This document shows positions 24,215-37,100 of a stretch of DNA of 64,000 nucleotides, piece by piece. The notes under the pieces are model-generated. The model had not been told where the DNA came from. It made no database searches and was given only the letters and a program-made list of their open reading frames with translations. The position numbers were made by a program, and so were the translations under genes. The stretch's first letter is position 1. Each line of letters opens with the position of its first letter. Source of the stretch: Numida meleagris (Eukaryota; Chordata; Aves; Galliformes; Numididae); NCBI RefSeq assembly GCF_002078875.1, contig NC_034412.1:83990897-84054896 (forward strand). Direction: 5' to 3'.

Positions 24215-24735
24215 TGTACTGAGCCTGTCTGCAATGGAGTTAAATTTCTTCATGGCAGTCAGTTTGGTGCTATGTCTTGAACAGGTAACTAAAACAGCAT
24301 TGATAACACATCGATGTTTCACTGTTGTTGAGCAATGTTTGTACAACATCAAAGTACCTTCTTTTTCTCCTAATGAGGAGGTTGGAGGTGAGCAACAGGC
24401 TGGGAGGGAGCACAGCTGGGACAGCTGACTCCAGCTGCCTATAGGGAAATCCTGTACCATATGGTGTTGTGATCAGAAATAGATGCCGGGAGAAAGGAAA
24501 AGGAAGTGAGGATGTTCAGGATTATGGTATTTCTCTTCCCAAGTAACCATAGCATGTGCTGAGGCCTTGCCTTCCAGGATGCAGCTAGACTTCTGTCTGC
24601 TGATGGGAAGCAGTGAATGAATAGTTGCGTCATTTTGCTTTGCTTGCGTGTGCATCTTTGCTGTCTTTATTTCTACCCATGAGTTTTTCTTGGTTTTGTT
24701 CTTCCGATTCTTCAGATTCTACAAGAGGATACTGA
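24215..24735 (+). mobile_element. Degraded ERV-type solo LTR, family A
   Basis: Shares an ordered set of blocks with 53866-54372: 'cattgataacacatcgatgttt', 'gagcaatgtttgtacaac', 'gggacagctgac', 'tgtaccatatg' and 'acccatgagtt' near the end. This order resembles the endogenous-retrovirus LTRs common in bird genomes (recalled, not searched). The region 'cttcccaagtaaccatagcatgtgctgaggccttgcctt' also fits that family. Ends are uncertain, and I found no clear target-site duplication and no internal viral genes beside it. Confidence 0.6.
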
Positions 24736-26155
24736 TGATTCAGGTATTTCCTTCCGACACTATCTTCCTAGATTCTATAAAATACTCCTAGAATTATTTC
24801 CCACATTCATTATAAAAGGAAGAAGAATGTTATGACCTGACTCTTCATCAGATTGGTAATTGGTCAACACTGTGAGAAAGACACAATTCTCTATCATTCT
24901 AATGAGTGCTGTGGTTTCTAGACAAGGAACAGGAATATCGAGTGACTCCCATGTTCAGGTGGGAAACTTCAAACTTGCATTGACTCTTTCAGTAGAACTT
25001 AGACTTTCTTTGTGTTAATTTAATTTGCCTTTCCTGTGGATGAGATCTTGTTCTCAAGATCTTTTTGACCTCTTTTATTTCCCTAGCTGTTATTTAGCCC
25101 AGCTGTAGCTGGATTTTCTACTGAGTTGGCTAACATGCTTTCCTTCAACAGTGAGAAAAAAAAATGTTTACCACACTGCAAATGTGGTGTGGCTTTACTA
25201 GCAAATTCGGCTAATGGAAAGACCGGAGAACTTGTTTGTGAATTCGCACAACCAGAGAGCAAATTTCCAATGTGGGTTTTTCATTTTACCTGCGGCGAGA
25301 GTTTCTGTTAGTGTCTTAAGTACTGGCCAGGTGATACTTAGCTATTTTCCTTTTCACAATGTAGGGAAAATTTAGCCCCTTAAAAAAAAAAAAAAAAAAA
25401 AAAAAGGCAAAAAAAAAAAAAAAAGCTACTACTTACTTTACTCTTCTCTCCCTGGCATAGACAGGTCAGAAAGGAGATGTGTTATTTAGTACCAAACTCC
25501 TTTGCCACTTTAGTGGGAGGGTAGATGAGGTTAGCCATCTCTTAAACATTCAGCTTGGCCTCCATAGTCCCGTGCTTGGTGAACCTCACTGGTCCCATTT
25601 TAGTGGGTAGTTTGTGGAGAACAGCTGGCTAGCGGTTCTTCCCTTTTTATTATGCAATGTAGTTTATAAAGTTGCGGCCTTCAGTTTAACCATATTCCTC
25701 TGTGGAAAGTCTTGTTCACTACAGCGTCTGGGCCAGAGACATTTACATCACTGTAATCACCAAGCACTTAAGGCAGTTACTCCTTAAATGACCTTGGGTT
25801 AGCAGGACGCAAAATGGAACAATGCCCTTCCAAAAGCAAGTATTTCCAACTTGAGTAGGAAATGTTTTTACACTTATTAAAAACAAATGATTATTTACCA
25901 GTTCCATTCAGTTGCCAGTCTAGTCAGCTGCAATAATCATTCAGTCTGACTCAAGGCACAGTAATCAAACAGCCCAGAAGAAAGATATCCTGGCAAAGAC
26001 ATTAGAGATGATACTGATGAAGAAGAAACTTAAAAATATTTTCAAATCTCTACTACAATGAAAAGTTATAGCTATTTTCTATTCTGCTTCAGAGCATAGC
26101 AACAAGATCAAGATAATAATAGATCTGCTATTGTTTTTATTTTTTATTGATGTGC
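24736..26155. other. Intergenic DNA, nothing recognised
   Basis: Contains two adjacent A homopolymers at 25382-25424. No gene recognised. Confidence 0.5.
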
Positions 26156-26496
26156 TGTAGCAGAAATGCTAAGTCACAGCTTGAACCAGTGATTGAGCAC
26201 CTGGTGGGAAAACAGGGCCAACCCAGGGGAGCTCAGGTGCATGCAATGCACCTCAATGACCAGAAGAGGTGGAGCCAGGATCCACTCCTTCCCAGACCTC
26301 ATTTAAGGTAGGCAGTGGTGACAAATGTATTTTGCTGGAGATCCTTGTCTATATGAGGCCTTCTAAGGGTAAGTAGCCTCTTTTTCCTTTGTTTCTGCGT
26401 CTGCTGCTGCATTTGGGCTTATCTGTGCTTGCTGCAGCCTAGGACTTTGCCACCCTGCTATTATTACTGCACTTTCCACTGCATTTTAGTGTTACA
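26156..26496 (+). mobile_element. Solo LTR-like element, family B (copy 1)
   Basis: Runs from TGTA to TACA and aligns end to end with the element at 33361-33684 (shared blocks: GATTGAGCACCTGG, CTCATTTAAGG, CTGGAGATCC, TTCCACTG). It carries a TATA-like TTTAAGG at 26302-26308 and a consensus splice donor AGG|GTAAGT with GT at 26369. The bases outside the ends (tgtgc and cacac) do not match, so the target duplication is lost or the ends are slightly off. Orientation is inferred from the TATA-like box. Confidence 0.6.
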
Positions 26497-29199
26497 CACA
26501 CATTCTACCTTTTTCTGCAACATTTTTTCTTTTCAAGGACTCCTTTCTTATTCAGATAAACATAATAGCAATTTCCATCTTGAAGATTAGGGGAGACTAT
26601 GGATCTCAACTGTGAGGATTTGAAACAGAAAATCTGATATGAATCAAATACAGTAAGAAGCGTGTGTGCGTAAGCATAAGAAGAAGCAGCAGAGCGAAAG
26701 TTAAGGGAATGCTTGTATTGGTAATGAAGCACATGGCTCCCAGTCAATCAAACAGAGAAACATGTTGTTTCCACCCAGTGCTGAAGACAGTGTAGGTGAG
26801 AATGGCAGAAAGGTTGCAGGATCTCACACGTGCTGTTCCTTTTTTTGTCAGTCCATCTTTCCACCTCATTCAGCTTGATCCACACCTAATGCTGAAGCTT
26901 GGGAGGAGTATACAGCTCCGACACAGGGAAGGATGACACAATTGATTAATTCTTGCTATAACTATTTCCCCCAGAAATAGTGATTTTAGTGTCTTTTGCA
27001 GCTGGAAATGAAAAACCAGATCAAAGATATTTGTTAAATTCACTGTGTGCTGATAAAGATGTGAGATGAAGTAGTGGCCTCAAGCAGCAGCAGCAATCAG
27101 ACTTTGTACAGACACCTGAAAGTCTCAGCTGAAAGTGAAAGCCTACCTTGACTACATGTAAGTCTTCTGATATTTGACTTGTTCTTCTCAGCAAACTCTC
27201 AGGGATTCCTGTATGGTGTTTTACATACTCAAGAGTCCACTGATTGAGAACTGTCAGGTTAGTGAATTGAAATTTTCTCCCTTTATCTGAAGTATAGACA
27301 TAGGAAACTCTCCATACTGTTTGGTTACATATACAAAAGCTGATTTAATTCAGTAGAAAATGCTCAGCCTAATAGGCCAAAATGTGACTGAGGATGAGAT
27401 TACAATTAGCTTCATATTTAGAAATTAAACTTAATTCAGAGATTTTCAAATTACTTCCATCTCACTTTATTATTGAAAATATTCTTAGGACTATTAGTGA
27501 CACTTATTATATCTTATTCCTTTTTGAATATGTAGAGAGTAAAACTAATACTCACTTAAATAGATAAGCTATGCAGCCTCAGGACAACTAAGCTCATGAA
27601 CACTACAATGGAGATGAGTTCCTACATTGTTCACTCATTCAGATGATGAAGCTAAAAAAAAAAATTCAGGCATTTTTCTACAGGAAAAATGAATATATAC
27701 TGGGAAGAAAATTAACTTTGGGGATATGTATTACAACACAGACACTTTTCTCATATTTCAAAGGAGAATACACTGAGCTTGGAACATGTTCCTCTCTGAC
27801 TGTCCCACTTTTGCACACTCAGCCCCAAACCCCTTTAAAACTCTCTCATGCACACAAAGTACTGAACAGATTTTATTACTCTTGGATTTAAGGGTGACAC
27901 TGGCTCCCTCCCACCTCAGCTGCTGCTCTCCACCCTGAGGCAAACCACATGCACCCATAATGCCCTCATGCCTCCTGACATGTGCCTTAAAGGCACTGTG
28001 CGCTCTGTCAGTGTGAGCTGGCAGTTTTGGCTCACAGCCCAGCTCTTCCCTCTGGGCTGGAGCCTTGGCTTACCCAGCACGAGTTCTGCAAGGGCTGGGG
28101 CAGCAGCAAGGCTGTGGCACCCATGTGCAAAGGTGCTCCATGACAGAGCTGCATGCAGGAAAACGTATAGTTTTTCCACCAGGAGCTCAGCTTTAATGAA
28201 GGATGAGGAGCCTGGCTGTGTTTCGCTTGCTAACGTATGCTATGAGAGCACCGGTATTAATCTCTCTTCTGGAGAAAGGAGGGAAAAAGCTCTTTTTCTT
28301 CATGAGTTGTAGGTAGCTTAATTGGGAAGCTTTACGTTCATCTTTTTCTGTTCATTCTTAAGGTCAGTTTGACAGAATTAGCTGGAATGGGAATGCTTCC
28401 ACCAATATTCCTTGTGGTTTGTCAGTGCCCTGCCTGATAAGAGATGTGGAGCTTTTAAATGCCCCATGGTAAGAGCACAACAGCTCTGTATGTGAAGAGT
28501 CTTCAAGGAAAATTCCATGTTCATCTCCAGTGCCCTTCCTCCTGAGAAATGCCACTTGGCTGTACCCTGATGCTGATCCTGTGACATTCCTTCTTAGGAC
28601 AATTTGCAGTAAAACTACGCTAAAAATGATTCCAAGTGGAAAATACTTGATGAGTAACATGCATAATTTGTTTTTTTTTTTTTAAGCATGAGAAAGTGAC
28701 ATAGATGTGTGTCTGTCTGGTTTTCCATTAGAAATTTAGGGCTTTTCTCCACTTTTTTTTAAACAATGTTACTGAGAAAGCTTTTGGCCTCAATTCTGTG
28801 TACAGATGAACACATGAGTAATTTTCTTTGCATAAGGAATAGTGATCACACTGAGGACTCAGTAAGACTGTGTACTTGTAAGACTGGAAACTTCTGACAA
28901 ACATTCCAAGCAGAAAACCTGAAAGAGACTGAAACAGGAATGACTTTATCCAGGTGTTACACAGAGTTGTTCTAAATATTTTTAGCTTGGAATTGCATCA
29001 GGTAAAGTACACCTATAATTTACATGGTTTATGCTGTCACTTTTGTTCAAGTTGTTTAAAACATACACAAATAATTGCTATTGGCATATTGGAAGGGTAT
29101 GTTGTGTGGGTGAGCAGTGATCTGACATTACTGTGTGCATAAAGAGTCTGGAATAAAGAACATGATTCTTAAAGTAGCAGATATAACCAAGCTGGGAGA
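26497..29199. other. Intergenic DNA, nothing recognised
   Basis: No coding, RNA or repeat element recognised beyond short homopolymers. Confidence 0.5.
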
Positions 29200-29770
29200 G
29201 GTAGCATGCATTTTGGAGGACAAGTTCATAAATAAAATTATACTGACAAATTGTTTGAGCAGCCTGAAATACAGGATGAAATTCCATGGGGACACGTAGA
29301 AGGCACTACATTTAAATAAGATTCAAACCTTAAAGTGAATGATGTTCAGATAACAGGAGGGGATTCAGTGTGGTGTGTGTTTTTTTTTTTTTTTTTTTAG
29401 TAAATCAGAAACAGTATGAGTCACTAATGTCATACCATGAAGAAAGCAAACCTCATACTGGGATATGTAAACAGGAGTCTTGTATACAAGACACATGAAG
29501 TAACACTTCCACTTAGTACTCACAGGGCCTCAACTGAGGTACTGTGTCCAGGTTTTGGCACAATGCTTCAAGTAAGTGGAGAGGGGCCAAAGGAAAGCAA
29601 CCTGAATAATCAGAAGTCCAGAAAAGACAACTCACGGAATGATGGGAAAAAGGGGAGTTGTTTAGTCTACGGAAAACAAGGCTGAAGACAATTTTCAAAT
29701 ACATGAAAGGCTGCTGTCAAGGGGAGGTTACAAACTGCTGGTCATCATGCATAACCACACAATGGTCTGA
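29200..29770 (+). repeat. Old CR1 LINE fragment
   Basis: Plus-strand similarity to CR1 ORF2: 'atgaaattccatggggacacgtagaaggcactacattta', then 'aagcaaacctcatactgggatatgtaaacaggag' and 'gtactgtgtccaggttttgg'. A T18 run interrupts it near 29380. Frames are broken. Confidence 0.75.
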
Positions 29771-30539
29771 AATTTGGCTGGGGTAAAGTTTTATTACTGT
29801 TTATCTATAGGGATAGCAAAGTTCTGAGAAGATAGAGACATCATGGTTTTCTATGGCTATCTGGAGGCTCTCAGAGGTTAAACAAACAGCTGATGAAGAA
29901 GGCTGAACTACAGCTTGGAGAAAATAGGGCAGACAGGGTGTGATACTTGCTGTCACACTTGTGTTTTTTCCTGTTAGGACAATATTTATAAATATTGACG
30001 TATCTCGTTAATCTGTGAAAGCCCAACCAAACAACTTAATAGGCCTTGGCCATGCAAGTAGATACTGCTAGTTCTGTTAAGACCTGCTACATTTCCTAGA
30101 CCTCTTAAGAAGAGTCACAGACCATGGCCTTTAATGTGTCCAAAGGAAATACCCCAGGGTCTTGTCCTTTCCTAGATCTTGAAGGGGCTGGTCCAAAGTT
30201 GCCCTTTACTGGAAGTTAATGGTATCGGGGGCTGCAGGATAAGGGGTGGGCATCTGCCCAGCACAAGGATCGTGGCTTAACACGGTCGGTGATAGCGTAC
30301 GGAGGGAGCTTCTGTCAGTTTGCAATGCATTTTGAGCTGCAAAGGGGAAGAGTAAAGCTCTGAGTTAGCCTTAATCCAGTGCTTTTTAGGTAACTGCCTT
30401 GGACATCTGTTGCCCCTAACAGATTAATAATAATAAAAAAAAGCTAACAGTAAGTTTTCAAGGCTGTGGCTGAAACTGGGTAGGAATTAAGGCTGTGAGA
30501 GAGGAGCACAATGATATTAACTCAGTTCTGTGACACCTG
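29771..30539. other. Intergenic DNA upstream of RAB28, nothing recognised
   Basis: No gene or repeat recognised. CpG density rises abruptly at the right end. Confidence 0.5.
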
Positions 30540-30892
30540 ATGCACCGCCAGACTGAGATCGCTCAGACCGGGCACGGACAGCTCTGACCGCCGGCAGGCC
30601 CCGCGGGACCACGCCACGTCCCTCAGCACGTCGGGCGCAGCAGCTAGGAGCCAGCCCCAGCCCCACGCTACCCCTCTCAGTTCGCTCCGTCCCGCCGCCC
30701 CAGACCCGCAGACGGGACCACGAGGGCCCTCATCCCTTCCCCGCCCGCGGAGGCGGTCCTGGCTCCGCCCCGCGCCCTCTGACCCCGTGCTCCTTAGTTA
30801 CCGCGCGGGGCGTCGCTCCGGGCCGAACCACTGCCGCTCGAAGTTGAGCCACTCGCCCTCCTACGGGGGGGGGATGTTAAAGTGAAGGCATC

Positions 30893-30943
30893 ATGGCTGC
30901 CCCCTGCGTACGCCCGCAGCGGCTGCCGGACTCACTGCACTAG
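30893..30943 (+). promoter_or_regulatory. Possible upstream ORF (16 codons) in RAB28 leader
   Basis: ATGGCTGCC... to TAG. It is relevant only if transcription starts upstream of 30893, which is unknown. Confidence 0.2.
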
Positions 30944-31027
30944 CTCCTGCCCTCTCCCCCTTCCCTTCGCTCTCTCGTTGGTTTCGTCCGGTGCGGCCCA
31001 TAGCGACGGCGGCCGCGCTGGGGGAAG

Positions 31028-31066
31028 ATGGCGGCTCCGGCCTGGGCGCCGCGGCCGGCTCCGTGA
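31028..31066 (+). promoter_or_regulatory. Upstream ORF (12 codons) in RAB28 5' UTR, overlaps YY1 motif
   Basis: ATG at 31028 has A at -3 and G at +4, a strong initiation context. It is out of frame with RAB28 and ends at TGA 31064-31066, 53 bases before the RAB28 start. The ATG is the core of a YY1-type AAGATGGCGGC site, so it may be conserved as DNA rather than as a translated ORF. Confidence 0.4.
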
Positions 31067-31119
31067 TCGCCGCGCGCCCCGTCCCCTCCCCGCGCCCCGT
31101 GCCTCCCCGCGCCCCGAGC

Positions 31120-31197
31120 ATGTCTGACTCGGATGAGGAGGAGAGCCCGGACCGCCAACTCAAGCTCGTGGTGCTGGGGGACGGCACCGCAGGCAAG
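31120..31197 (+). CDS. RAB28: RAB28 exon 1 (start of Rab-like GTPase; gene partial)
   Basis: RAB28 is a divergent Rab-family small GTPase, farnesylated at its C-terminus in known orthologues, and linked to cilia and photoreceptor outer-segment turnover. Exon 1 starts at ATG 31120 and codes MSDSDEEESPDRQLK, then the first beta strand and most of the P-loop (GDGTAGK). It ends exactly after the P-loop Lys at GT 31198, phase 0. Together with exons 2-4 (38198, 43100, 51474) the window encodes 131 residues of a protein of about 220. They match the mammalian orthologue through the G4 motif (recalled comparison). Later exons, with the G4 Asp, G5 and CaaX box, lie beyond the right edge. I chose this start because it gives the known N-terminus. 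The in-frame GTG upstream at 30991 is not an ATG. Confidence 0.97.
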
Positions 31198-34100
31198 GTC
31201 AGTGCCGCGCCTCCCTCCCCGCCTTCCTCCCCCTCGGCCGCCCTCCCGCCGCCCCCTGCTCGGGCCCGCCGCTCTCCGGGCGCGGCTCCGGGGCCGCGTG
31301 TCCTCTCCGCGCTCGGCGGCGGAACGCTCCGGGAGGTTTCGGTACCCTCGTCTCTCCTGGCGAGGCTTGCCAACGAGCGGGCGTGCGCGGCTGTAATCTC
31401 CTGTTGAGCTTTAATCAACGAAGCGGCTCCGAGCTGCGTTCCCGCGGGGCTGGCCGAGCCGCGGGGCGGCGGTGGGGAACTGCGCGCAGGGAACGCTCGG
31501 TTCGGCCCGGAGGTGTCGGGGCGTCTCCCCGAGGCGCTGCTCCAGGGTTCGGAAGGAGCCGGCTGCAGATTTCGGTTGTGATTTTTTTTCTTTCTGTAGC
31601 CAACATACGTGCTTTTTGCGAGCGGTCTGTGAATGAAAGCTGTATGCCAGTGTTTATGCGACAGCGTGGTCAGTTGTGATTACGACTTGACCGGGTGTAA
31701 TACGGAGCCTGAGGCCTCTTGTGAGATGCACCCATAAATACTCATTTGGTTGTGTATTTGAAGAATGCAGGTTTACTTCTGTCATTAATTTTTGATAACA
31801 AGGGAAGCGGGAAGTTTGCCTTATTTGCAGTTCAGATGGAAAGCAGAATTACTTGAGGTGGTTTAAATGAGCTGCATCTCCTTAACAGAAATACTCTCTT
31901 CACGAGAGTGCGATTGTGGTCTTATTCACTTAAACGGAGCTTTACGAGCCAATAAAAGGTTTTCTTTTTTTTTTCTTTAGTGATTTGAAATGTATTTCAA
32001 AAATTTGAAGTAGTGTTGTGTTCGTACGATGCAGGAGATGGACAATTCCAAGCAATTGTGTGATGAGAGAATAATAAATGCCCAAGAGTGATAGCTGGAG
32101 TGTTATTTCACAGGTAGCTTCCCCCAGGAGTTCAAATTCTTCAAATGGAAGAATCCTTTCACTACTACTGTTCAGTACCTTGTGGCATGACCTCTTGCCA
32201 AACAGGGATTTTTCGGTCGATCTTGAGTTTTGATGCTGATTCGTGCTGGTTCCTACCCCTCGCGTTGGAGCTGCCAGTCACTGAATCTCTGCTGGCTCCA
32301 CGAATCCTGTGCATTGAGTGCAGCTTATTTTCCATGATCAGCAGCTGTGTTGTGGTGGGCTGCTTTTCCTCCTGTCCCCCCTAGATGATGCTGTAATAGA
32401 GGCTTCTTCCAGTCATCTTTATGGCCTAGCAGCAAACATGTGCAATAATGGATTTATTGTAAAGTCCTGTAAAATAAAGAAGTGATTGGGTTTTGAAATG
32501 GAAGGATAAAACATGCCTAGTGGTATTTCAAGCACCTTGAAAGACTAAATTGTTGGGGTTCCTTTCCTTTGTTGGCTGCTCATTCGGCTGACTTGTTGAA
32601 AAGTGCATATGCCTATACATTTTCAACTAGCCTGCTTCGCACATCTGTTTTACAGCTGGTCTTCACACACATACATACTTAGCCTTTCATTTGCTGTGCA
32701 AAACATTGTTTTTTCTCTTCCTCTTGTTACTGGGATCATTGGAGGAGTGTAGGAAATAATGGAATACATTTTTGAGATATCACATATTGTGTTTTTAGCG
32801 TGAAATTTTTCAGGTTTGAGTTCTTTCCGTTGCTTGCTTCCCCTCTGCCCCTTTTAAAAAATATTTTATTTCCTCCCTCTTGGCCATCTGGGGCTGTCTG
32901 GACTTCAGTTCTCCAGGAAAAGAAATGATGTCTTTGTACATCAGCATGCTGAAGGTGAAAAATTTTTCGTCTTCACATTGGTTAGAAGGAACGTGATTCA
33001 AGTTCTGCAGAAGTGCTGATGGCAGTTCTTAAACAAATCAGTATCAGTCCTGAGCTAAGGGTAATATTTATGTTTACTCTAGCAAGGAATTCCTCTCTCC
33101 ATAAGGTGAGGGAGGGATGTTGTGCTTCTATTTGTTAATTTTGTGGTGGTTCAATGAATATTAGAATACCTAAAGTTTTAAAATAAGGAGTAAGCACTGC
33201 TGGAGCAAGCTCAAAGGAGGTAAGGTTAGAGAGGAAGGAAGAAGTAAAAGAAGTATGAGACAGTAAAACCTGAAAAAGCATTAGAATAAAATGAAGACAG
33301 TAAGAAAGTGCTGAGTTATTGAACAGAAAAACTGGGGAAGATGGTTGGTTAGTGAGATATTGTATGGGAACTGCTGAGTCATGGCCTGAATCGCTGATTG
33401 AGCACCTGGAGGAAAGACCCAGTCAGCCCTGGGAGCACAGGTGAAGGCAGTTCACCTGTGTGACGGGAAGGCGTGGAAGGCCTCATTTAAGGGCTGACCC
33501 CCACTGAGGAGGGGTCTCTTTCTGGAGATCCCTCCTTGGTGGAAGCTTTTCCCTGCGAACCCAGAATCTTCTGATACGGGTGAGCGATCTACTTCCCTTC
33601 CTTTGTAGCACCTTGCTATCGTGCCAGTCCTTCCACCTCTGTCGTAACGCCTTTTCCACTGTGTTGATCCTTCCAATCGTTACAGATATTAAAAAGAGAA
33701 TGATTTTGTGTGTGTGAAATAGACAAACTAGGAGAACAACCTGGAAAGAAACCTGTAATCCAAAGCAGAGATAATGTGACAAAAAAAAAAAAAAAATCCA
33801 ACAATTATTAATAGCTATTGGTTCCTTGCTTTTGATGGCAAGAAGGAACATAGATGCTTAAAGCTGTATATATAGGTTTTAACTCACTCTTCCCAAATAA
33901 AAATGATTTTTCCATTAAAATAAACCAGTTCAAGTATGGATTAGAGGGGAAGAAGACATTATCATTCAGATCGTTCTACTCTCACTGTGCGCAGGTTGGC
34001 TTTTACTAGGACAGGTAACAATGCTGTTTAGAACTGTATGTATTCTTGTTTGCTACTGTTGAGAAAAGTTTTGGGCCTCTGAAAGCAAATTGAGGAGCTA

Positions 34101-37100
34101 TTCATGGGTAGGGAGGTCCTGAAACCAGGGCTGTGGGAGGAGGGGAGAGGCTGAGGTTCGGTCTTTTTGCCATCCCTTGCAAATGGAGGCTGAAATTCCT
34201 TATGTCTTCCATTAGTTGATGATGAAAATGAAGGAGATAACACTCAACTTGCTGTGGATATTTGCATGAGGTGAAACAAGCTGGAATATGGAGTGATGTC
34301 CTAATCGCTTTAGGTTTTGTTAGGATACCTTCTTTAAGTGTTGTGCTAATTCTGGATCTCGTCATACTCGGGCTCAATACCTTCATAAATGTTGACTAAA
34401 AATTGTCACTGTTCAGTTTTGAAAATGGAAAAATGCATCAAGTGTCCTGTGCAGATGGACCTATCTTCATAGATAAATGTCTGACTTTAGAAGTCCTGGT
34501 AGTCTTCTCTGTGTCAGTGAACAAAGGTTCGTCAGTAGTTAGGAGTGGAAAGACTTTACCTTCAGATGACAGAACCGCTTCCTCTATTTGCAAGAGGTTT
34601 CTCATGCCCCAACCCACAGAGCTAGACTGTTCTCAGTCAGAAATTCTGTGTTGGACAATTACTTTTTTTTATATTAGTTTAAGCATTTTTCTGTTTAGCC
34701 TAAGGTTTATCATTTTGCCTGTCTTAAGATTCTTGCCAGCAGGGATGGTACATGAATGTTGCTGTGCTGGGCGAACTACAGCTTGGTCTTTGAGAAGGGA
34801 GGATGGGAAGGGATGGATGGGTGTTGCTTTTTGGTTCTCAACTGGTTGGTGAAGTTGTTATGTGAATTGTGAATGGAGATTTGTAGCTCCAATACTATGT
34901 GCTTGCATCCCATTCAATTCTGGCTTTGGTTTCAATTACTTATGACAGTGGTACAATCCTTTGGCTTCACCTTCTGAAGGCGTTCCTCTATGGGATTTCA
35001 CTCAAAGGATTGCCTTTGGCGGGCTGATAGTAAGTGTCAGATCTGCCTATCACTGCTTGTTCTGTTCCACTGCTCTCCTGCTATTTCGTTAATACTTCTC
35101 TTTTTCTATTTTTGAGTGTGTAGGTATTTAGGAATGGCATGTCAGCACAGTTCTTGGAGTCTGTTGATGACATTGAAAAATATAAACAAGAAATTCTCAT
35201 ATCACCTGCAAGGTTTCCTTGTATCTTTATTTCCAAAACAACTCCTCAAATATCCAGTTGTATTTCACTCTCAGAACGGTGTAATTTTTGGTGTGTGTGT
35301 GTATTTACTGTTGTCTTGGTTACTGTATGTCAGAACTCGAAGAACTTCAATTGTTTATGATGGGGTGGTTGTAAGGCCAGGATTCAATACTGTATTGCTA
35401 TTCAGAACAGCATATGAAGATTTAAAAAAAAATATGTGAGACAAATGTGTGAACCTACCAAACTGGGCTAAGGTCAAGCTGGTTAGGAGAGCTGATGGCT
35501 TGCTTGGCTTAGTAGTGATGTGGCGGAACAAGGCCTTCTTGGTATCACGTTATCTTCTCATCTCTGGATTAGTGGCTGAGAGTTCCTGCACTGAACCTAA
35601 TCTTTTAAAAAAGTTTTCTAACCATCTAATTTATTTTCAAAGCTACAGTTCTCCTGAACCATTATTTAACTTTGCTTTACATAGATGATTCTGATCCTAT
35701 CTTTACAGGCAAAACTGTCGTGCAGTCTTCCATGAGAAACATGGTAAAGAACAGTTTTAGGACTGATGAATTGTTTGCATGGGTACCTGAATATACAGTG
35801 AGATAATTCACCGTTTACTGTTGTGAACGAGTTTGAACTGTTGCTTGCAGTGTTTTGTGGATAAATGGTTGTTCTGTGAATAGAGAGCTCCAGTCTGGTA
35901 ACCCAACACTAACGTTTATTAGAAAAAAAATTAAAAAGGAGTTACTCAATGATTTTCTGCTATAAATTCCTTTGCGTTCAAGAGCACAGTAGAAGAAAAC
36001 TATTTAAGAGAGCTTTGCTATGCTGTTGATTACTTGCTGCTCTTATTGGTTGACTGTTAATTGAACGTGTGTTGTTTATTTTTACTAACGCCCTTAGAAG
36101 CCCACAGGGAATATTGAGTGTCACAGAGTGATAAAGCTAATATTTACTGAGCCCTTAAAACAAGAAGGGAGTGGCTGCTTATTTAATGGGGATCCAATTT
36201 AGCATTTTGGAGAATACAGAAGACTGATATAGCTGGATGATATTTTAATCTGCACTCTGGATACTGGTTTTCTTTTATGGAAAGAAAGAATGTGCAGTGG
36301 ATATGGTATATTTATTTTTCTGTGATGTTCTTATCTTTAAGGTCCTGACAGATAAAAAATAAAGTCTTTATAATACTGAAGTGCTAACTATTGACATTAA
36401 AAGAAATAAAAATAAGCACTACTGAATTTACAAAATATTACAGTATAAATTTGTGTTGAACTTTTTCTTGTGTGTAATGTCAGCTGTAGGCAGAACAATC
36501 TTCTCATGATTCATCCTCTGTAGTCTTCTTCCTTTCCAGAGCGATATAAATATATAACCATAGCCATGCAAGTTCGTTTTTACTTCTCCCCACTCCCATT
36601 TACTTATTTTCAATTCTCTCTGGGCTTGAATTCAGTGGAATAAATGAAAATCCTGACATATTCTTCAATTTATTTTTATGTTTTTAATTACTTCCTAAAC
36701 ATACGTTCTCAAAATACCACTTATTCTCCGTTTGACAGTTATAGGAATGTCAATGTGATTGAAAACAAGAAAACAGTGCATCTTCTGTTATTTACTTCAC
36801 AGGTAATTGTGTAGTTGAATACATGTTTGCCTGATAATACTAGAGCTTTAATGCTCTAGCTCTTCTGGTCATGTTTTCATGCCGAAAAGAGTAAGTTATT
36901 TTTTTCTCCCTGTGTATGTTTGACACATTACTAGCATAATTCAGGTCTTTGTTACGAGAGATCCATTAACAGAACTCGTCTATTCTCACTTTTTTAGAAC
37001 TGTTGGTGCTATTTTACTATTGTATTTTTAACTAAATGTACTCTAACAGCAAGTTCTAACAACAGTTGACATGACTCCTGTCTTCAGGTCTTGATGGACT

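Larger units (their letters stand above)
30540..31560 (+). promoter_or_regulatory. RAB28: RAB28 CpG-island promoter, 5' UTR and first exon
   Basis: A compact CpG island starting about 580 bases before the RAB28 start codon and continuing into intron 1. No TATA box is obvious, as usual for housekeeping genes. AAGATGGCGGC at 31025-31035 fits the YY1 consensus, which in TATA-less promoters often sits just downstream of the transcription start. A related ATGGCTGCC lies at 30893. The transcription start cannot be placed exactly. Confidence 0.75.

Noticed and set aside
30991..31119. In-frame 43-residue N-terminal extension of RAB28
   Set aside because: It opens with GTG, not ATG, and is low-complexity Pro/Ala sequence typical of a GC-rich leader.
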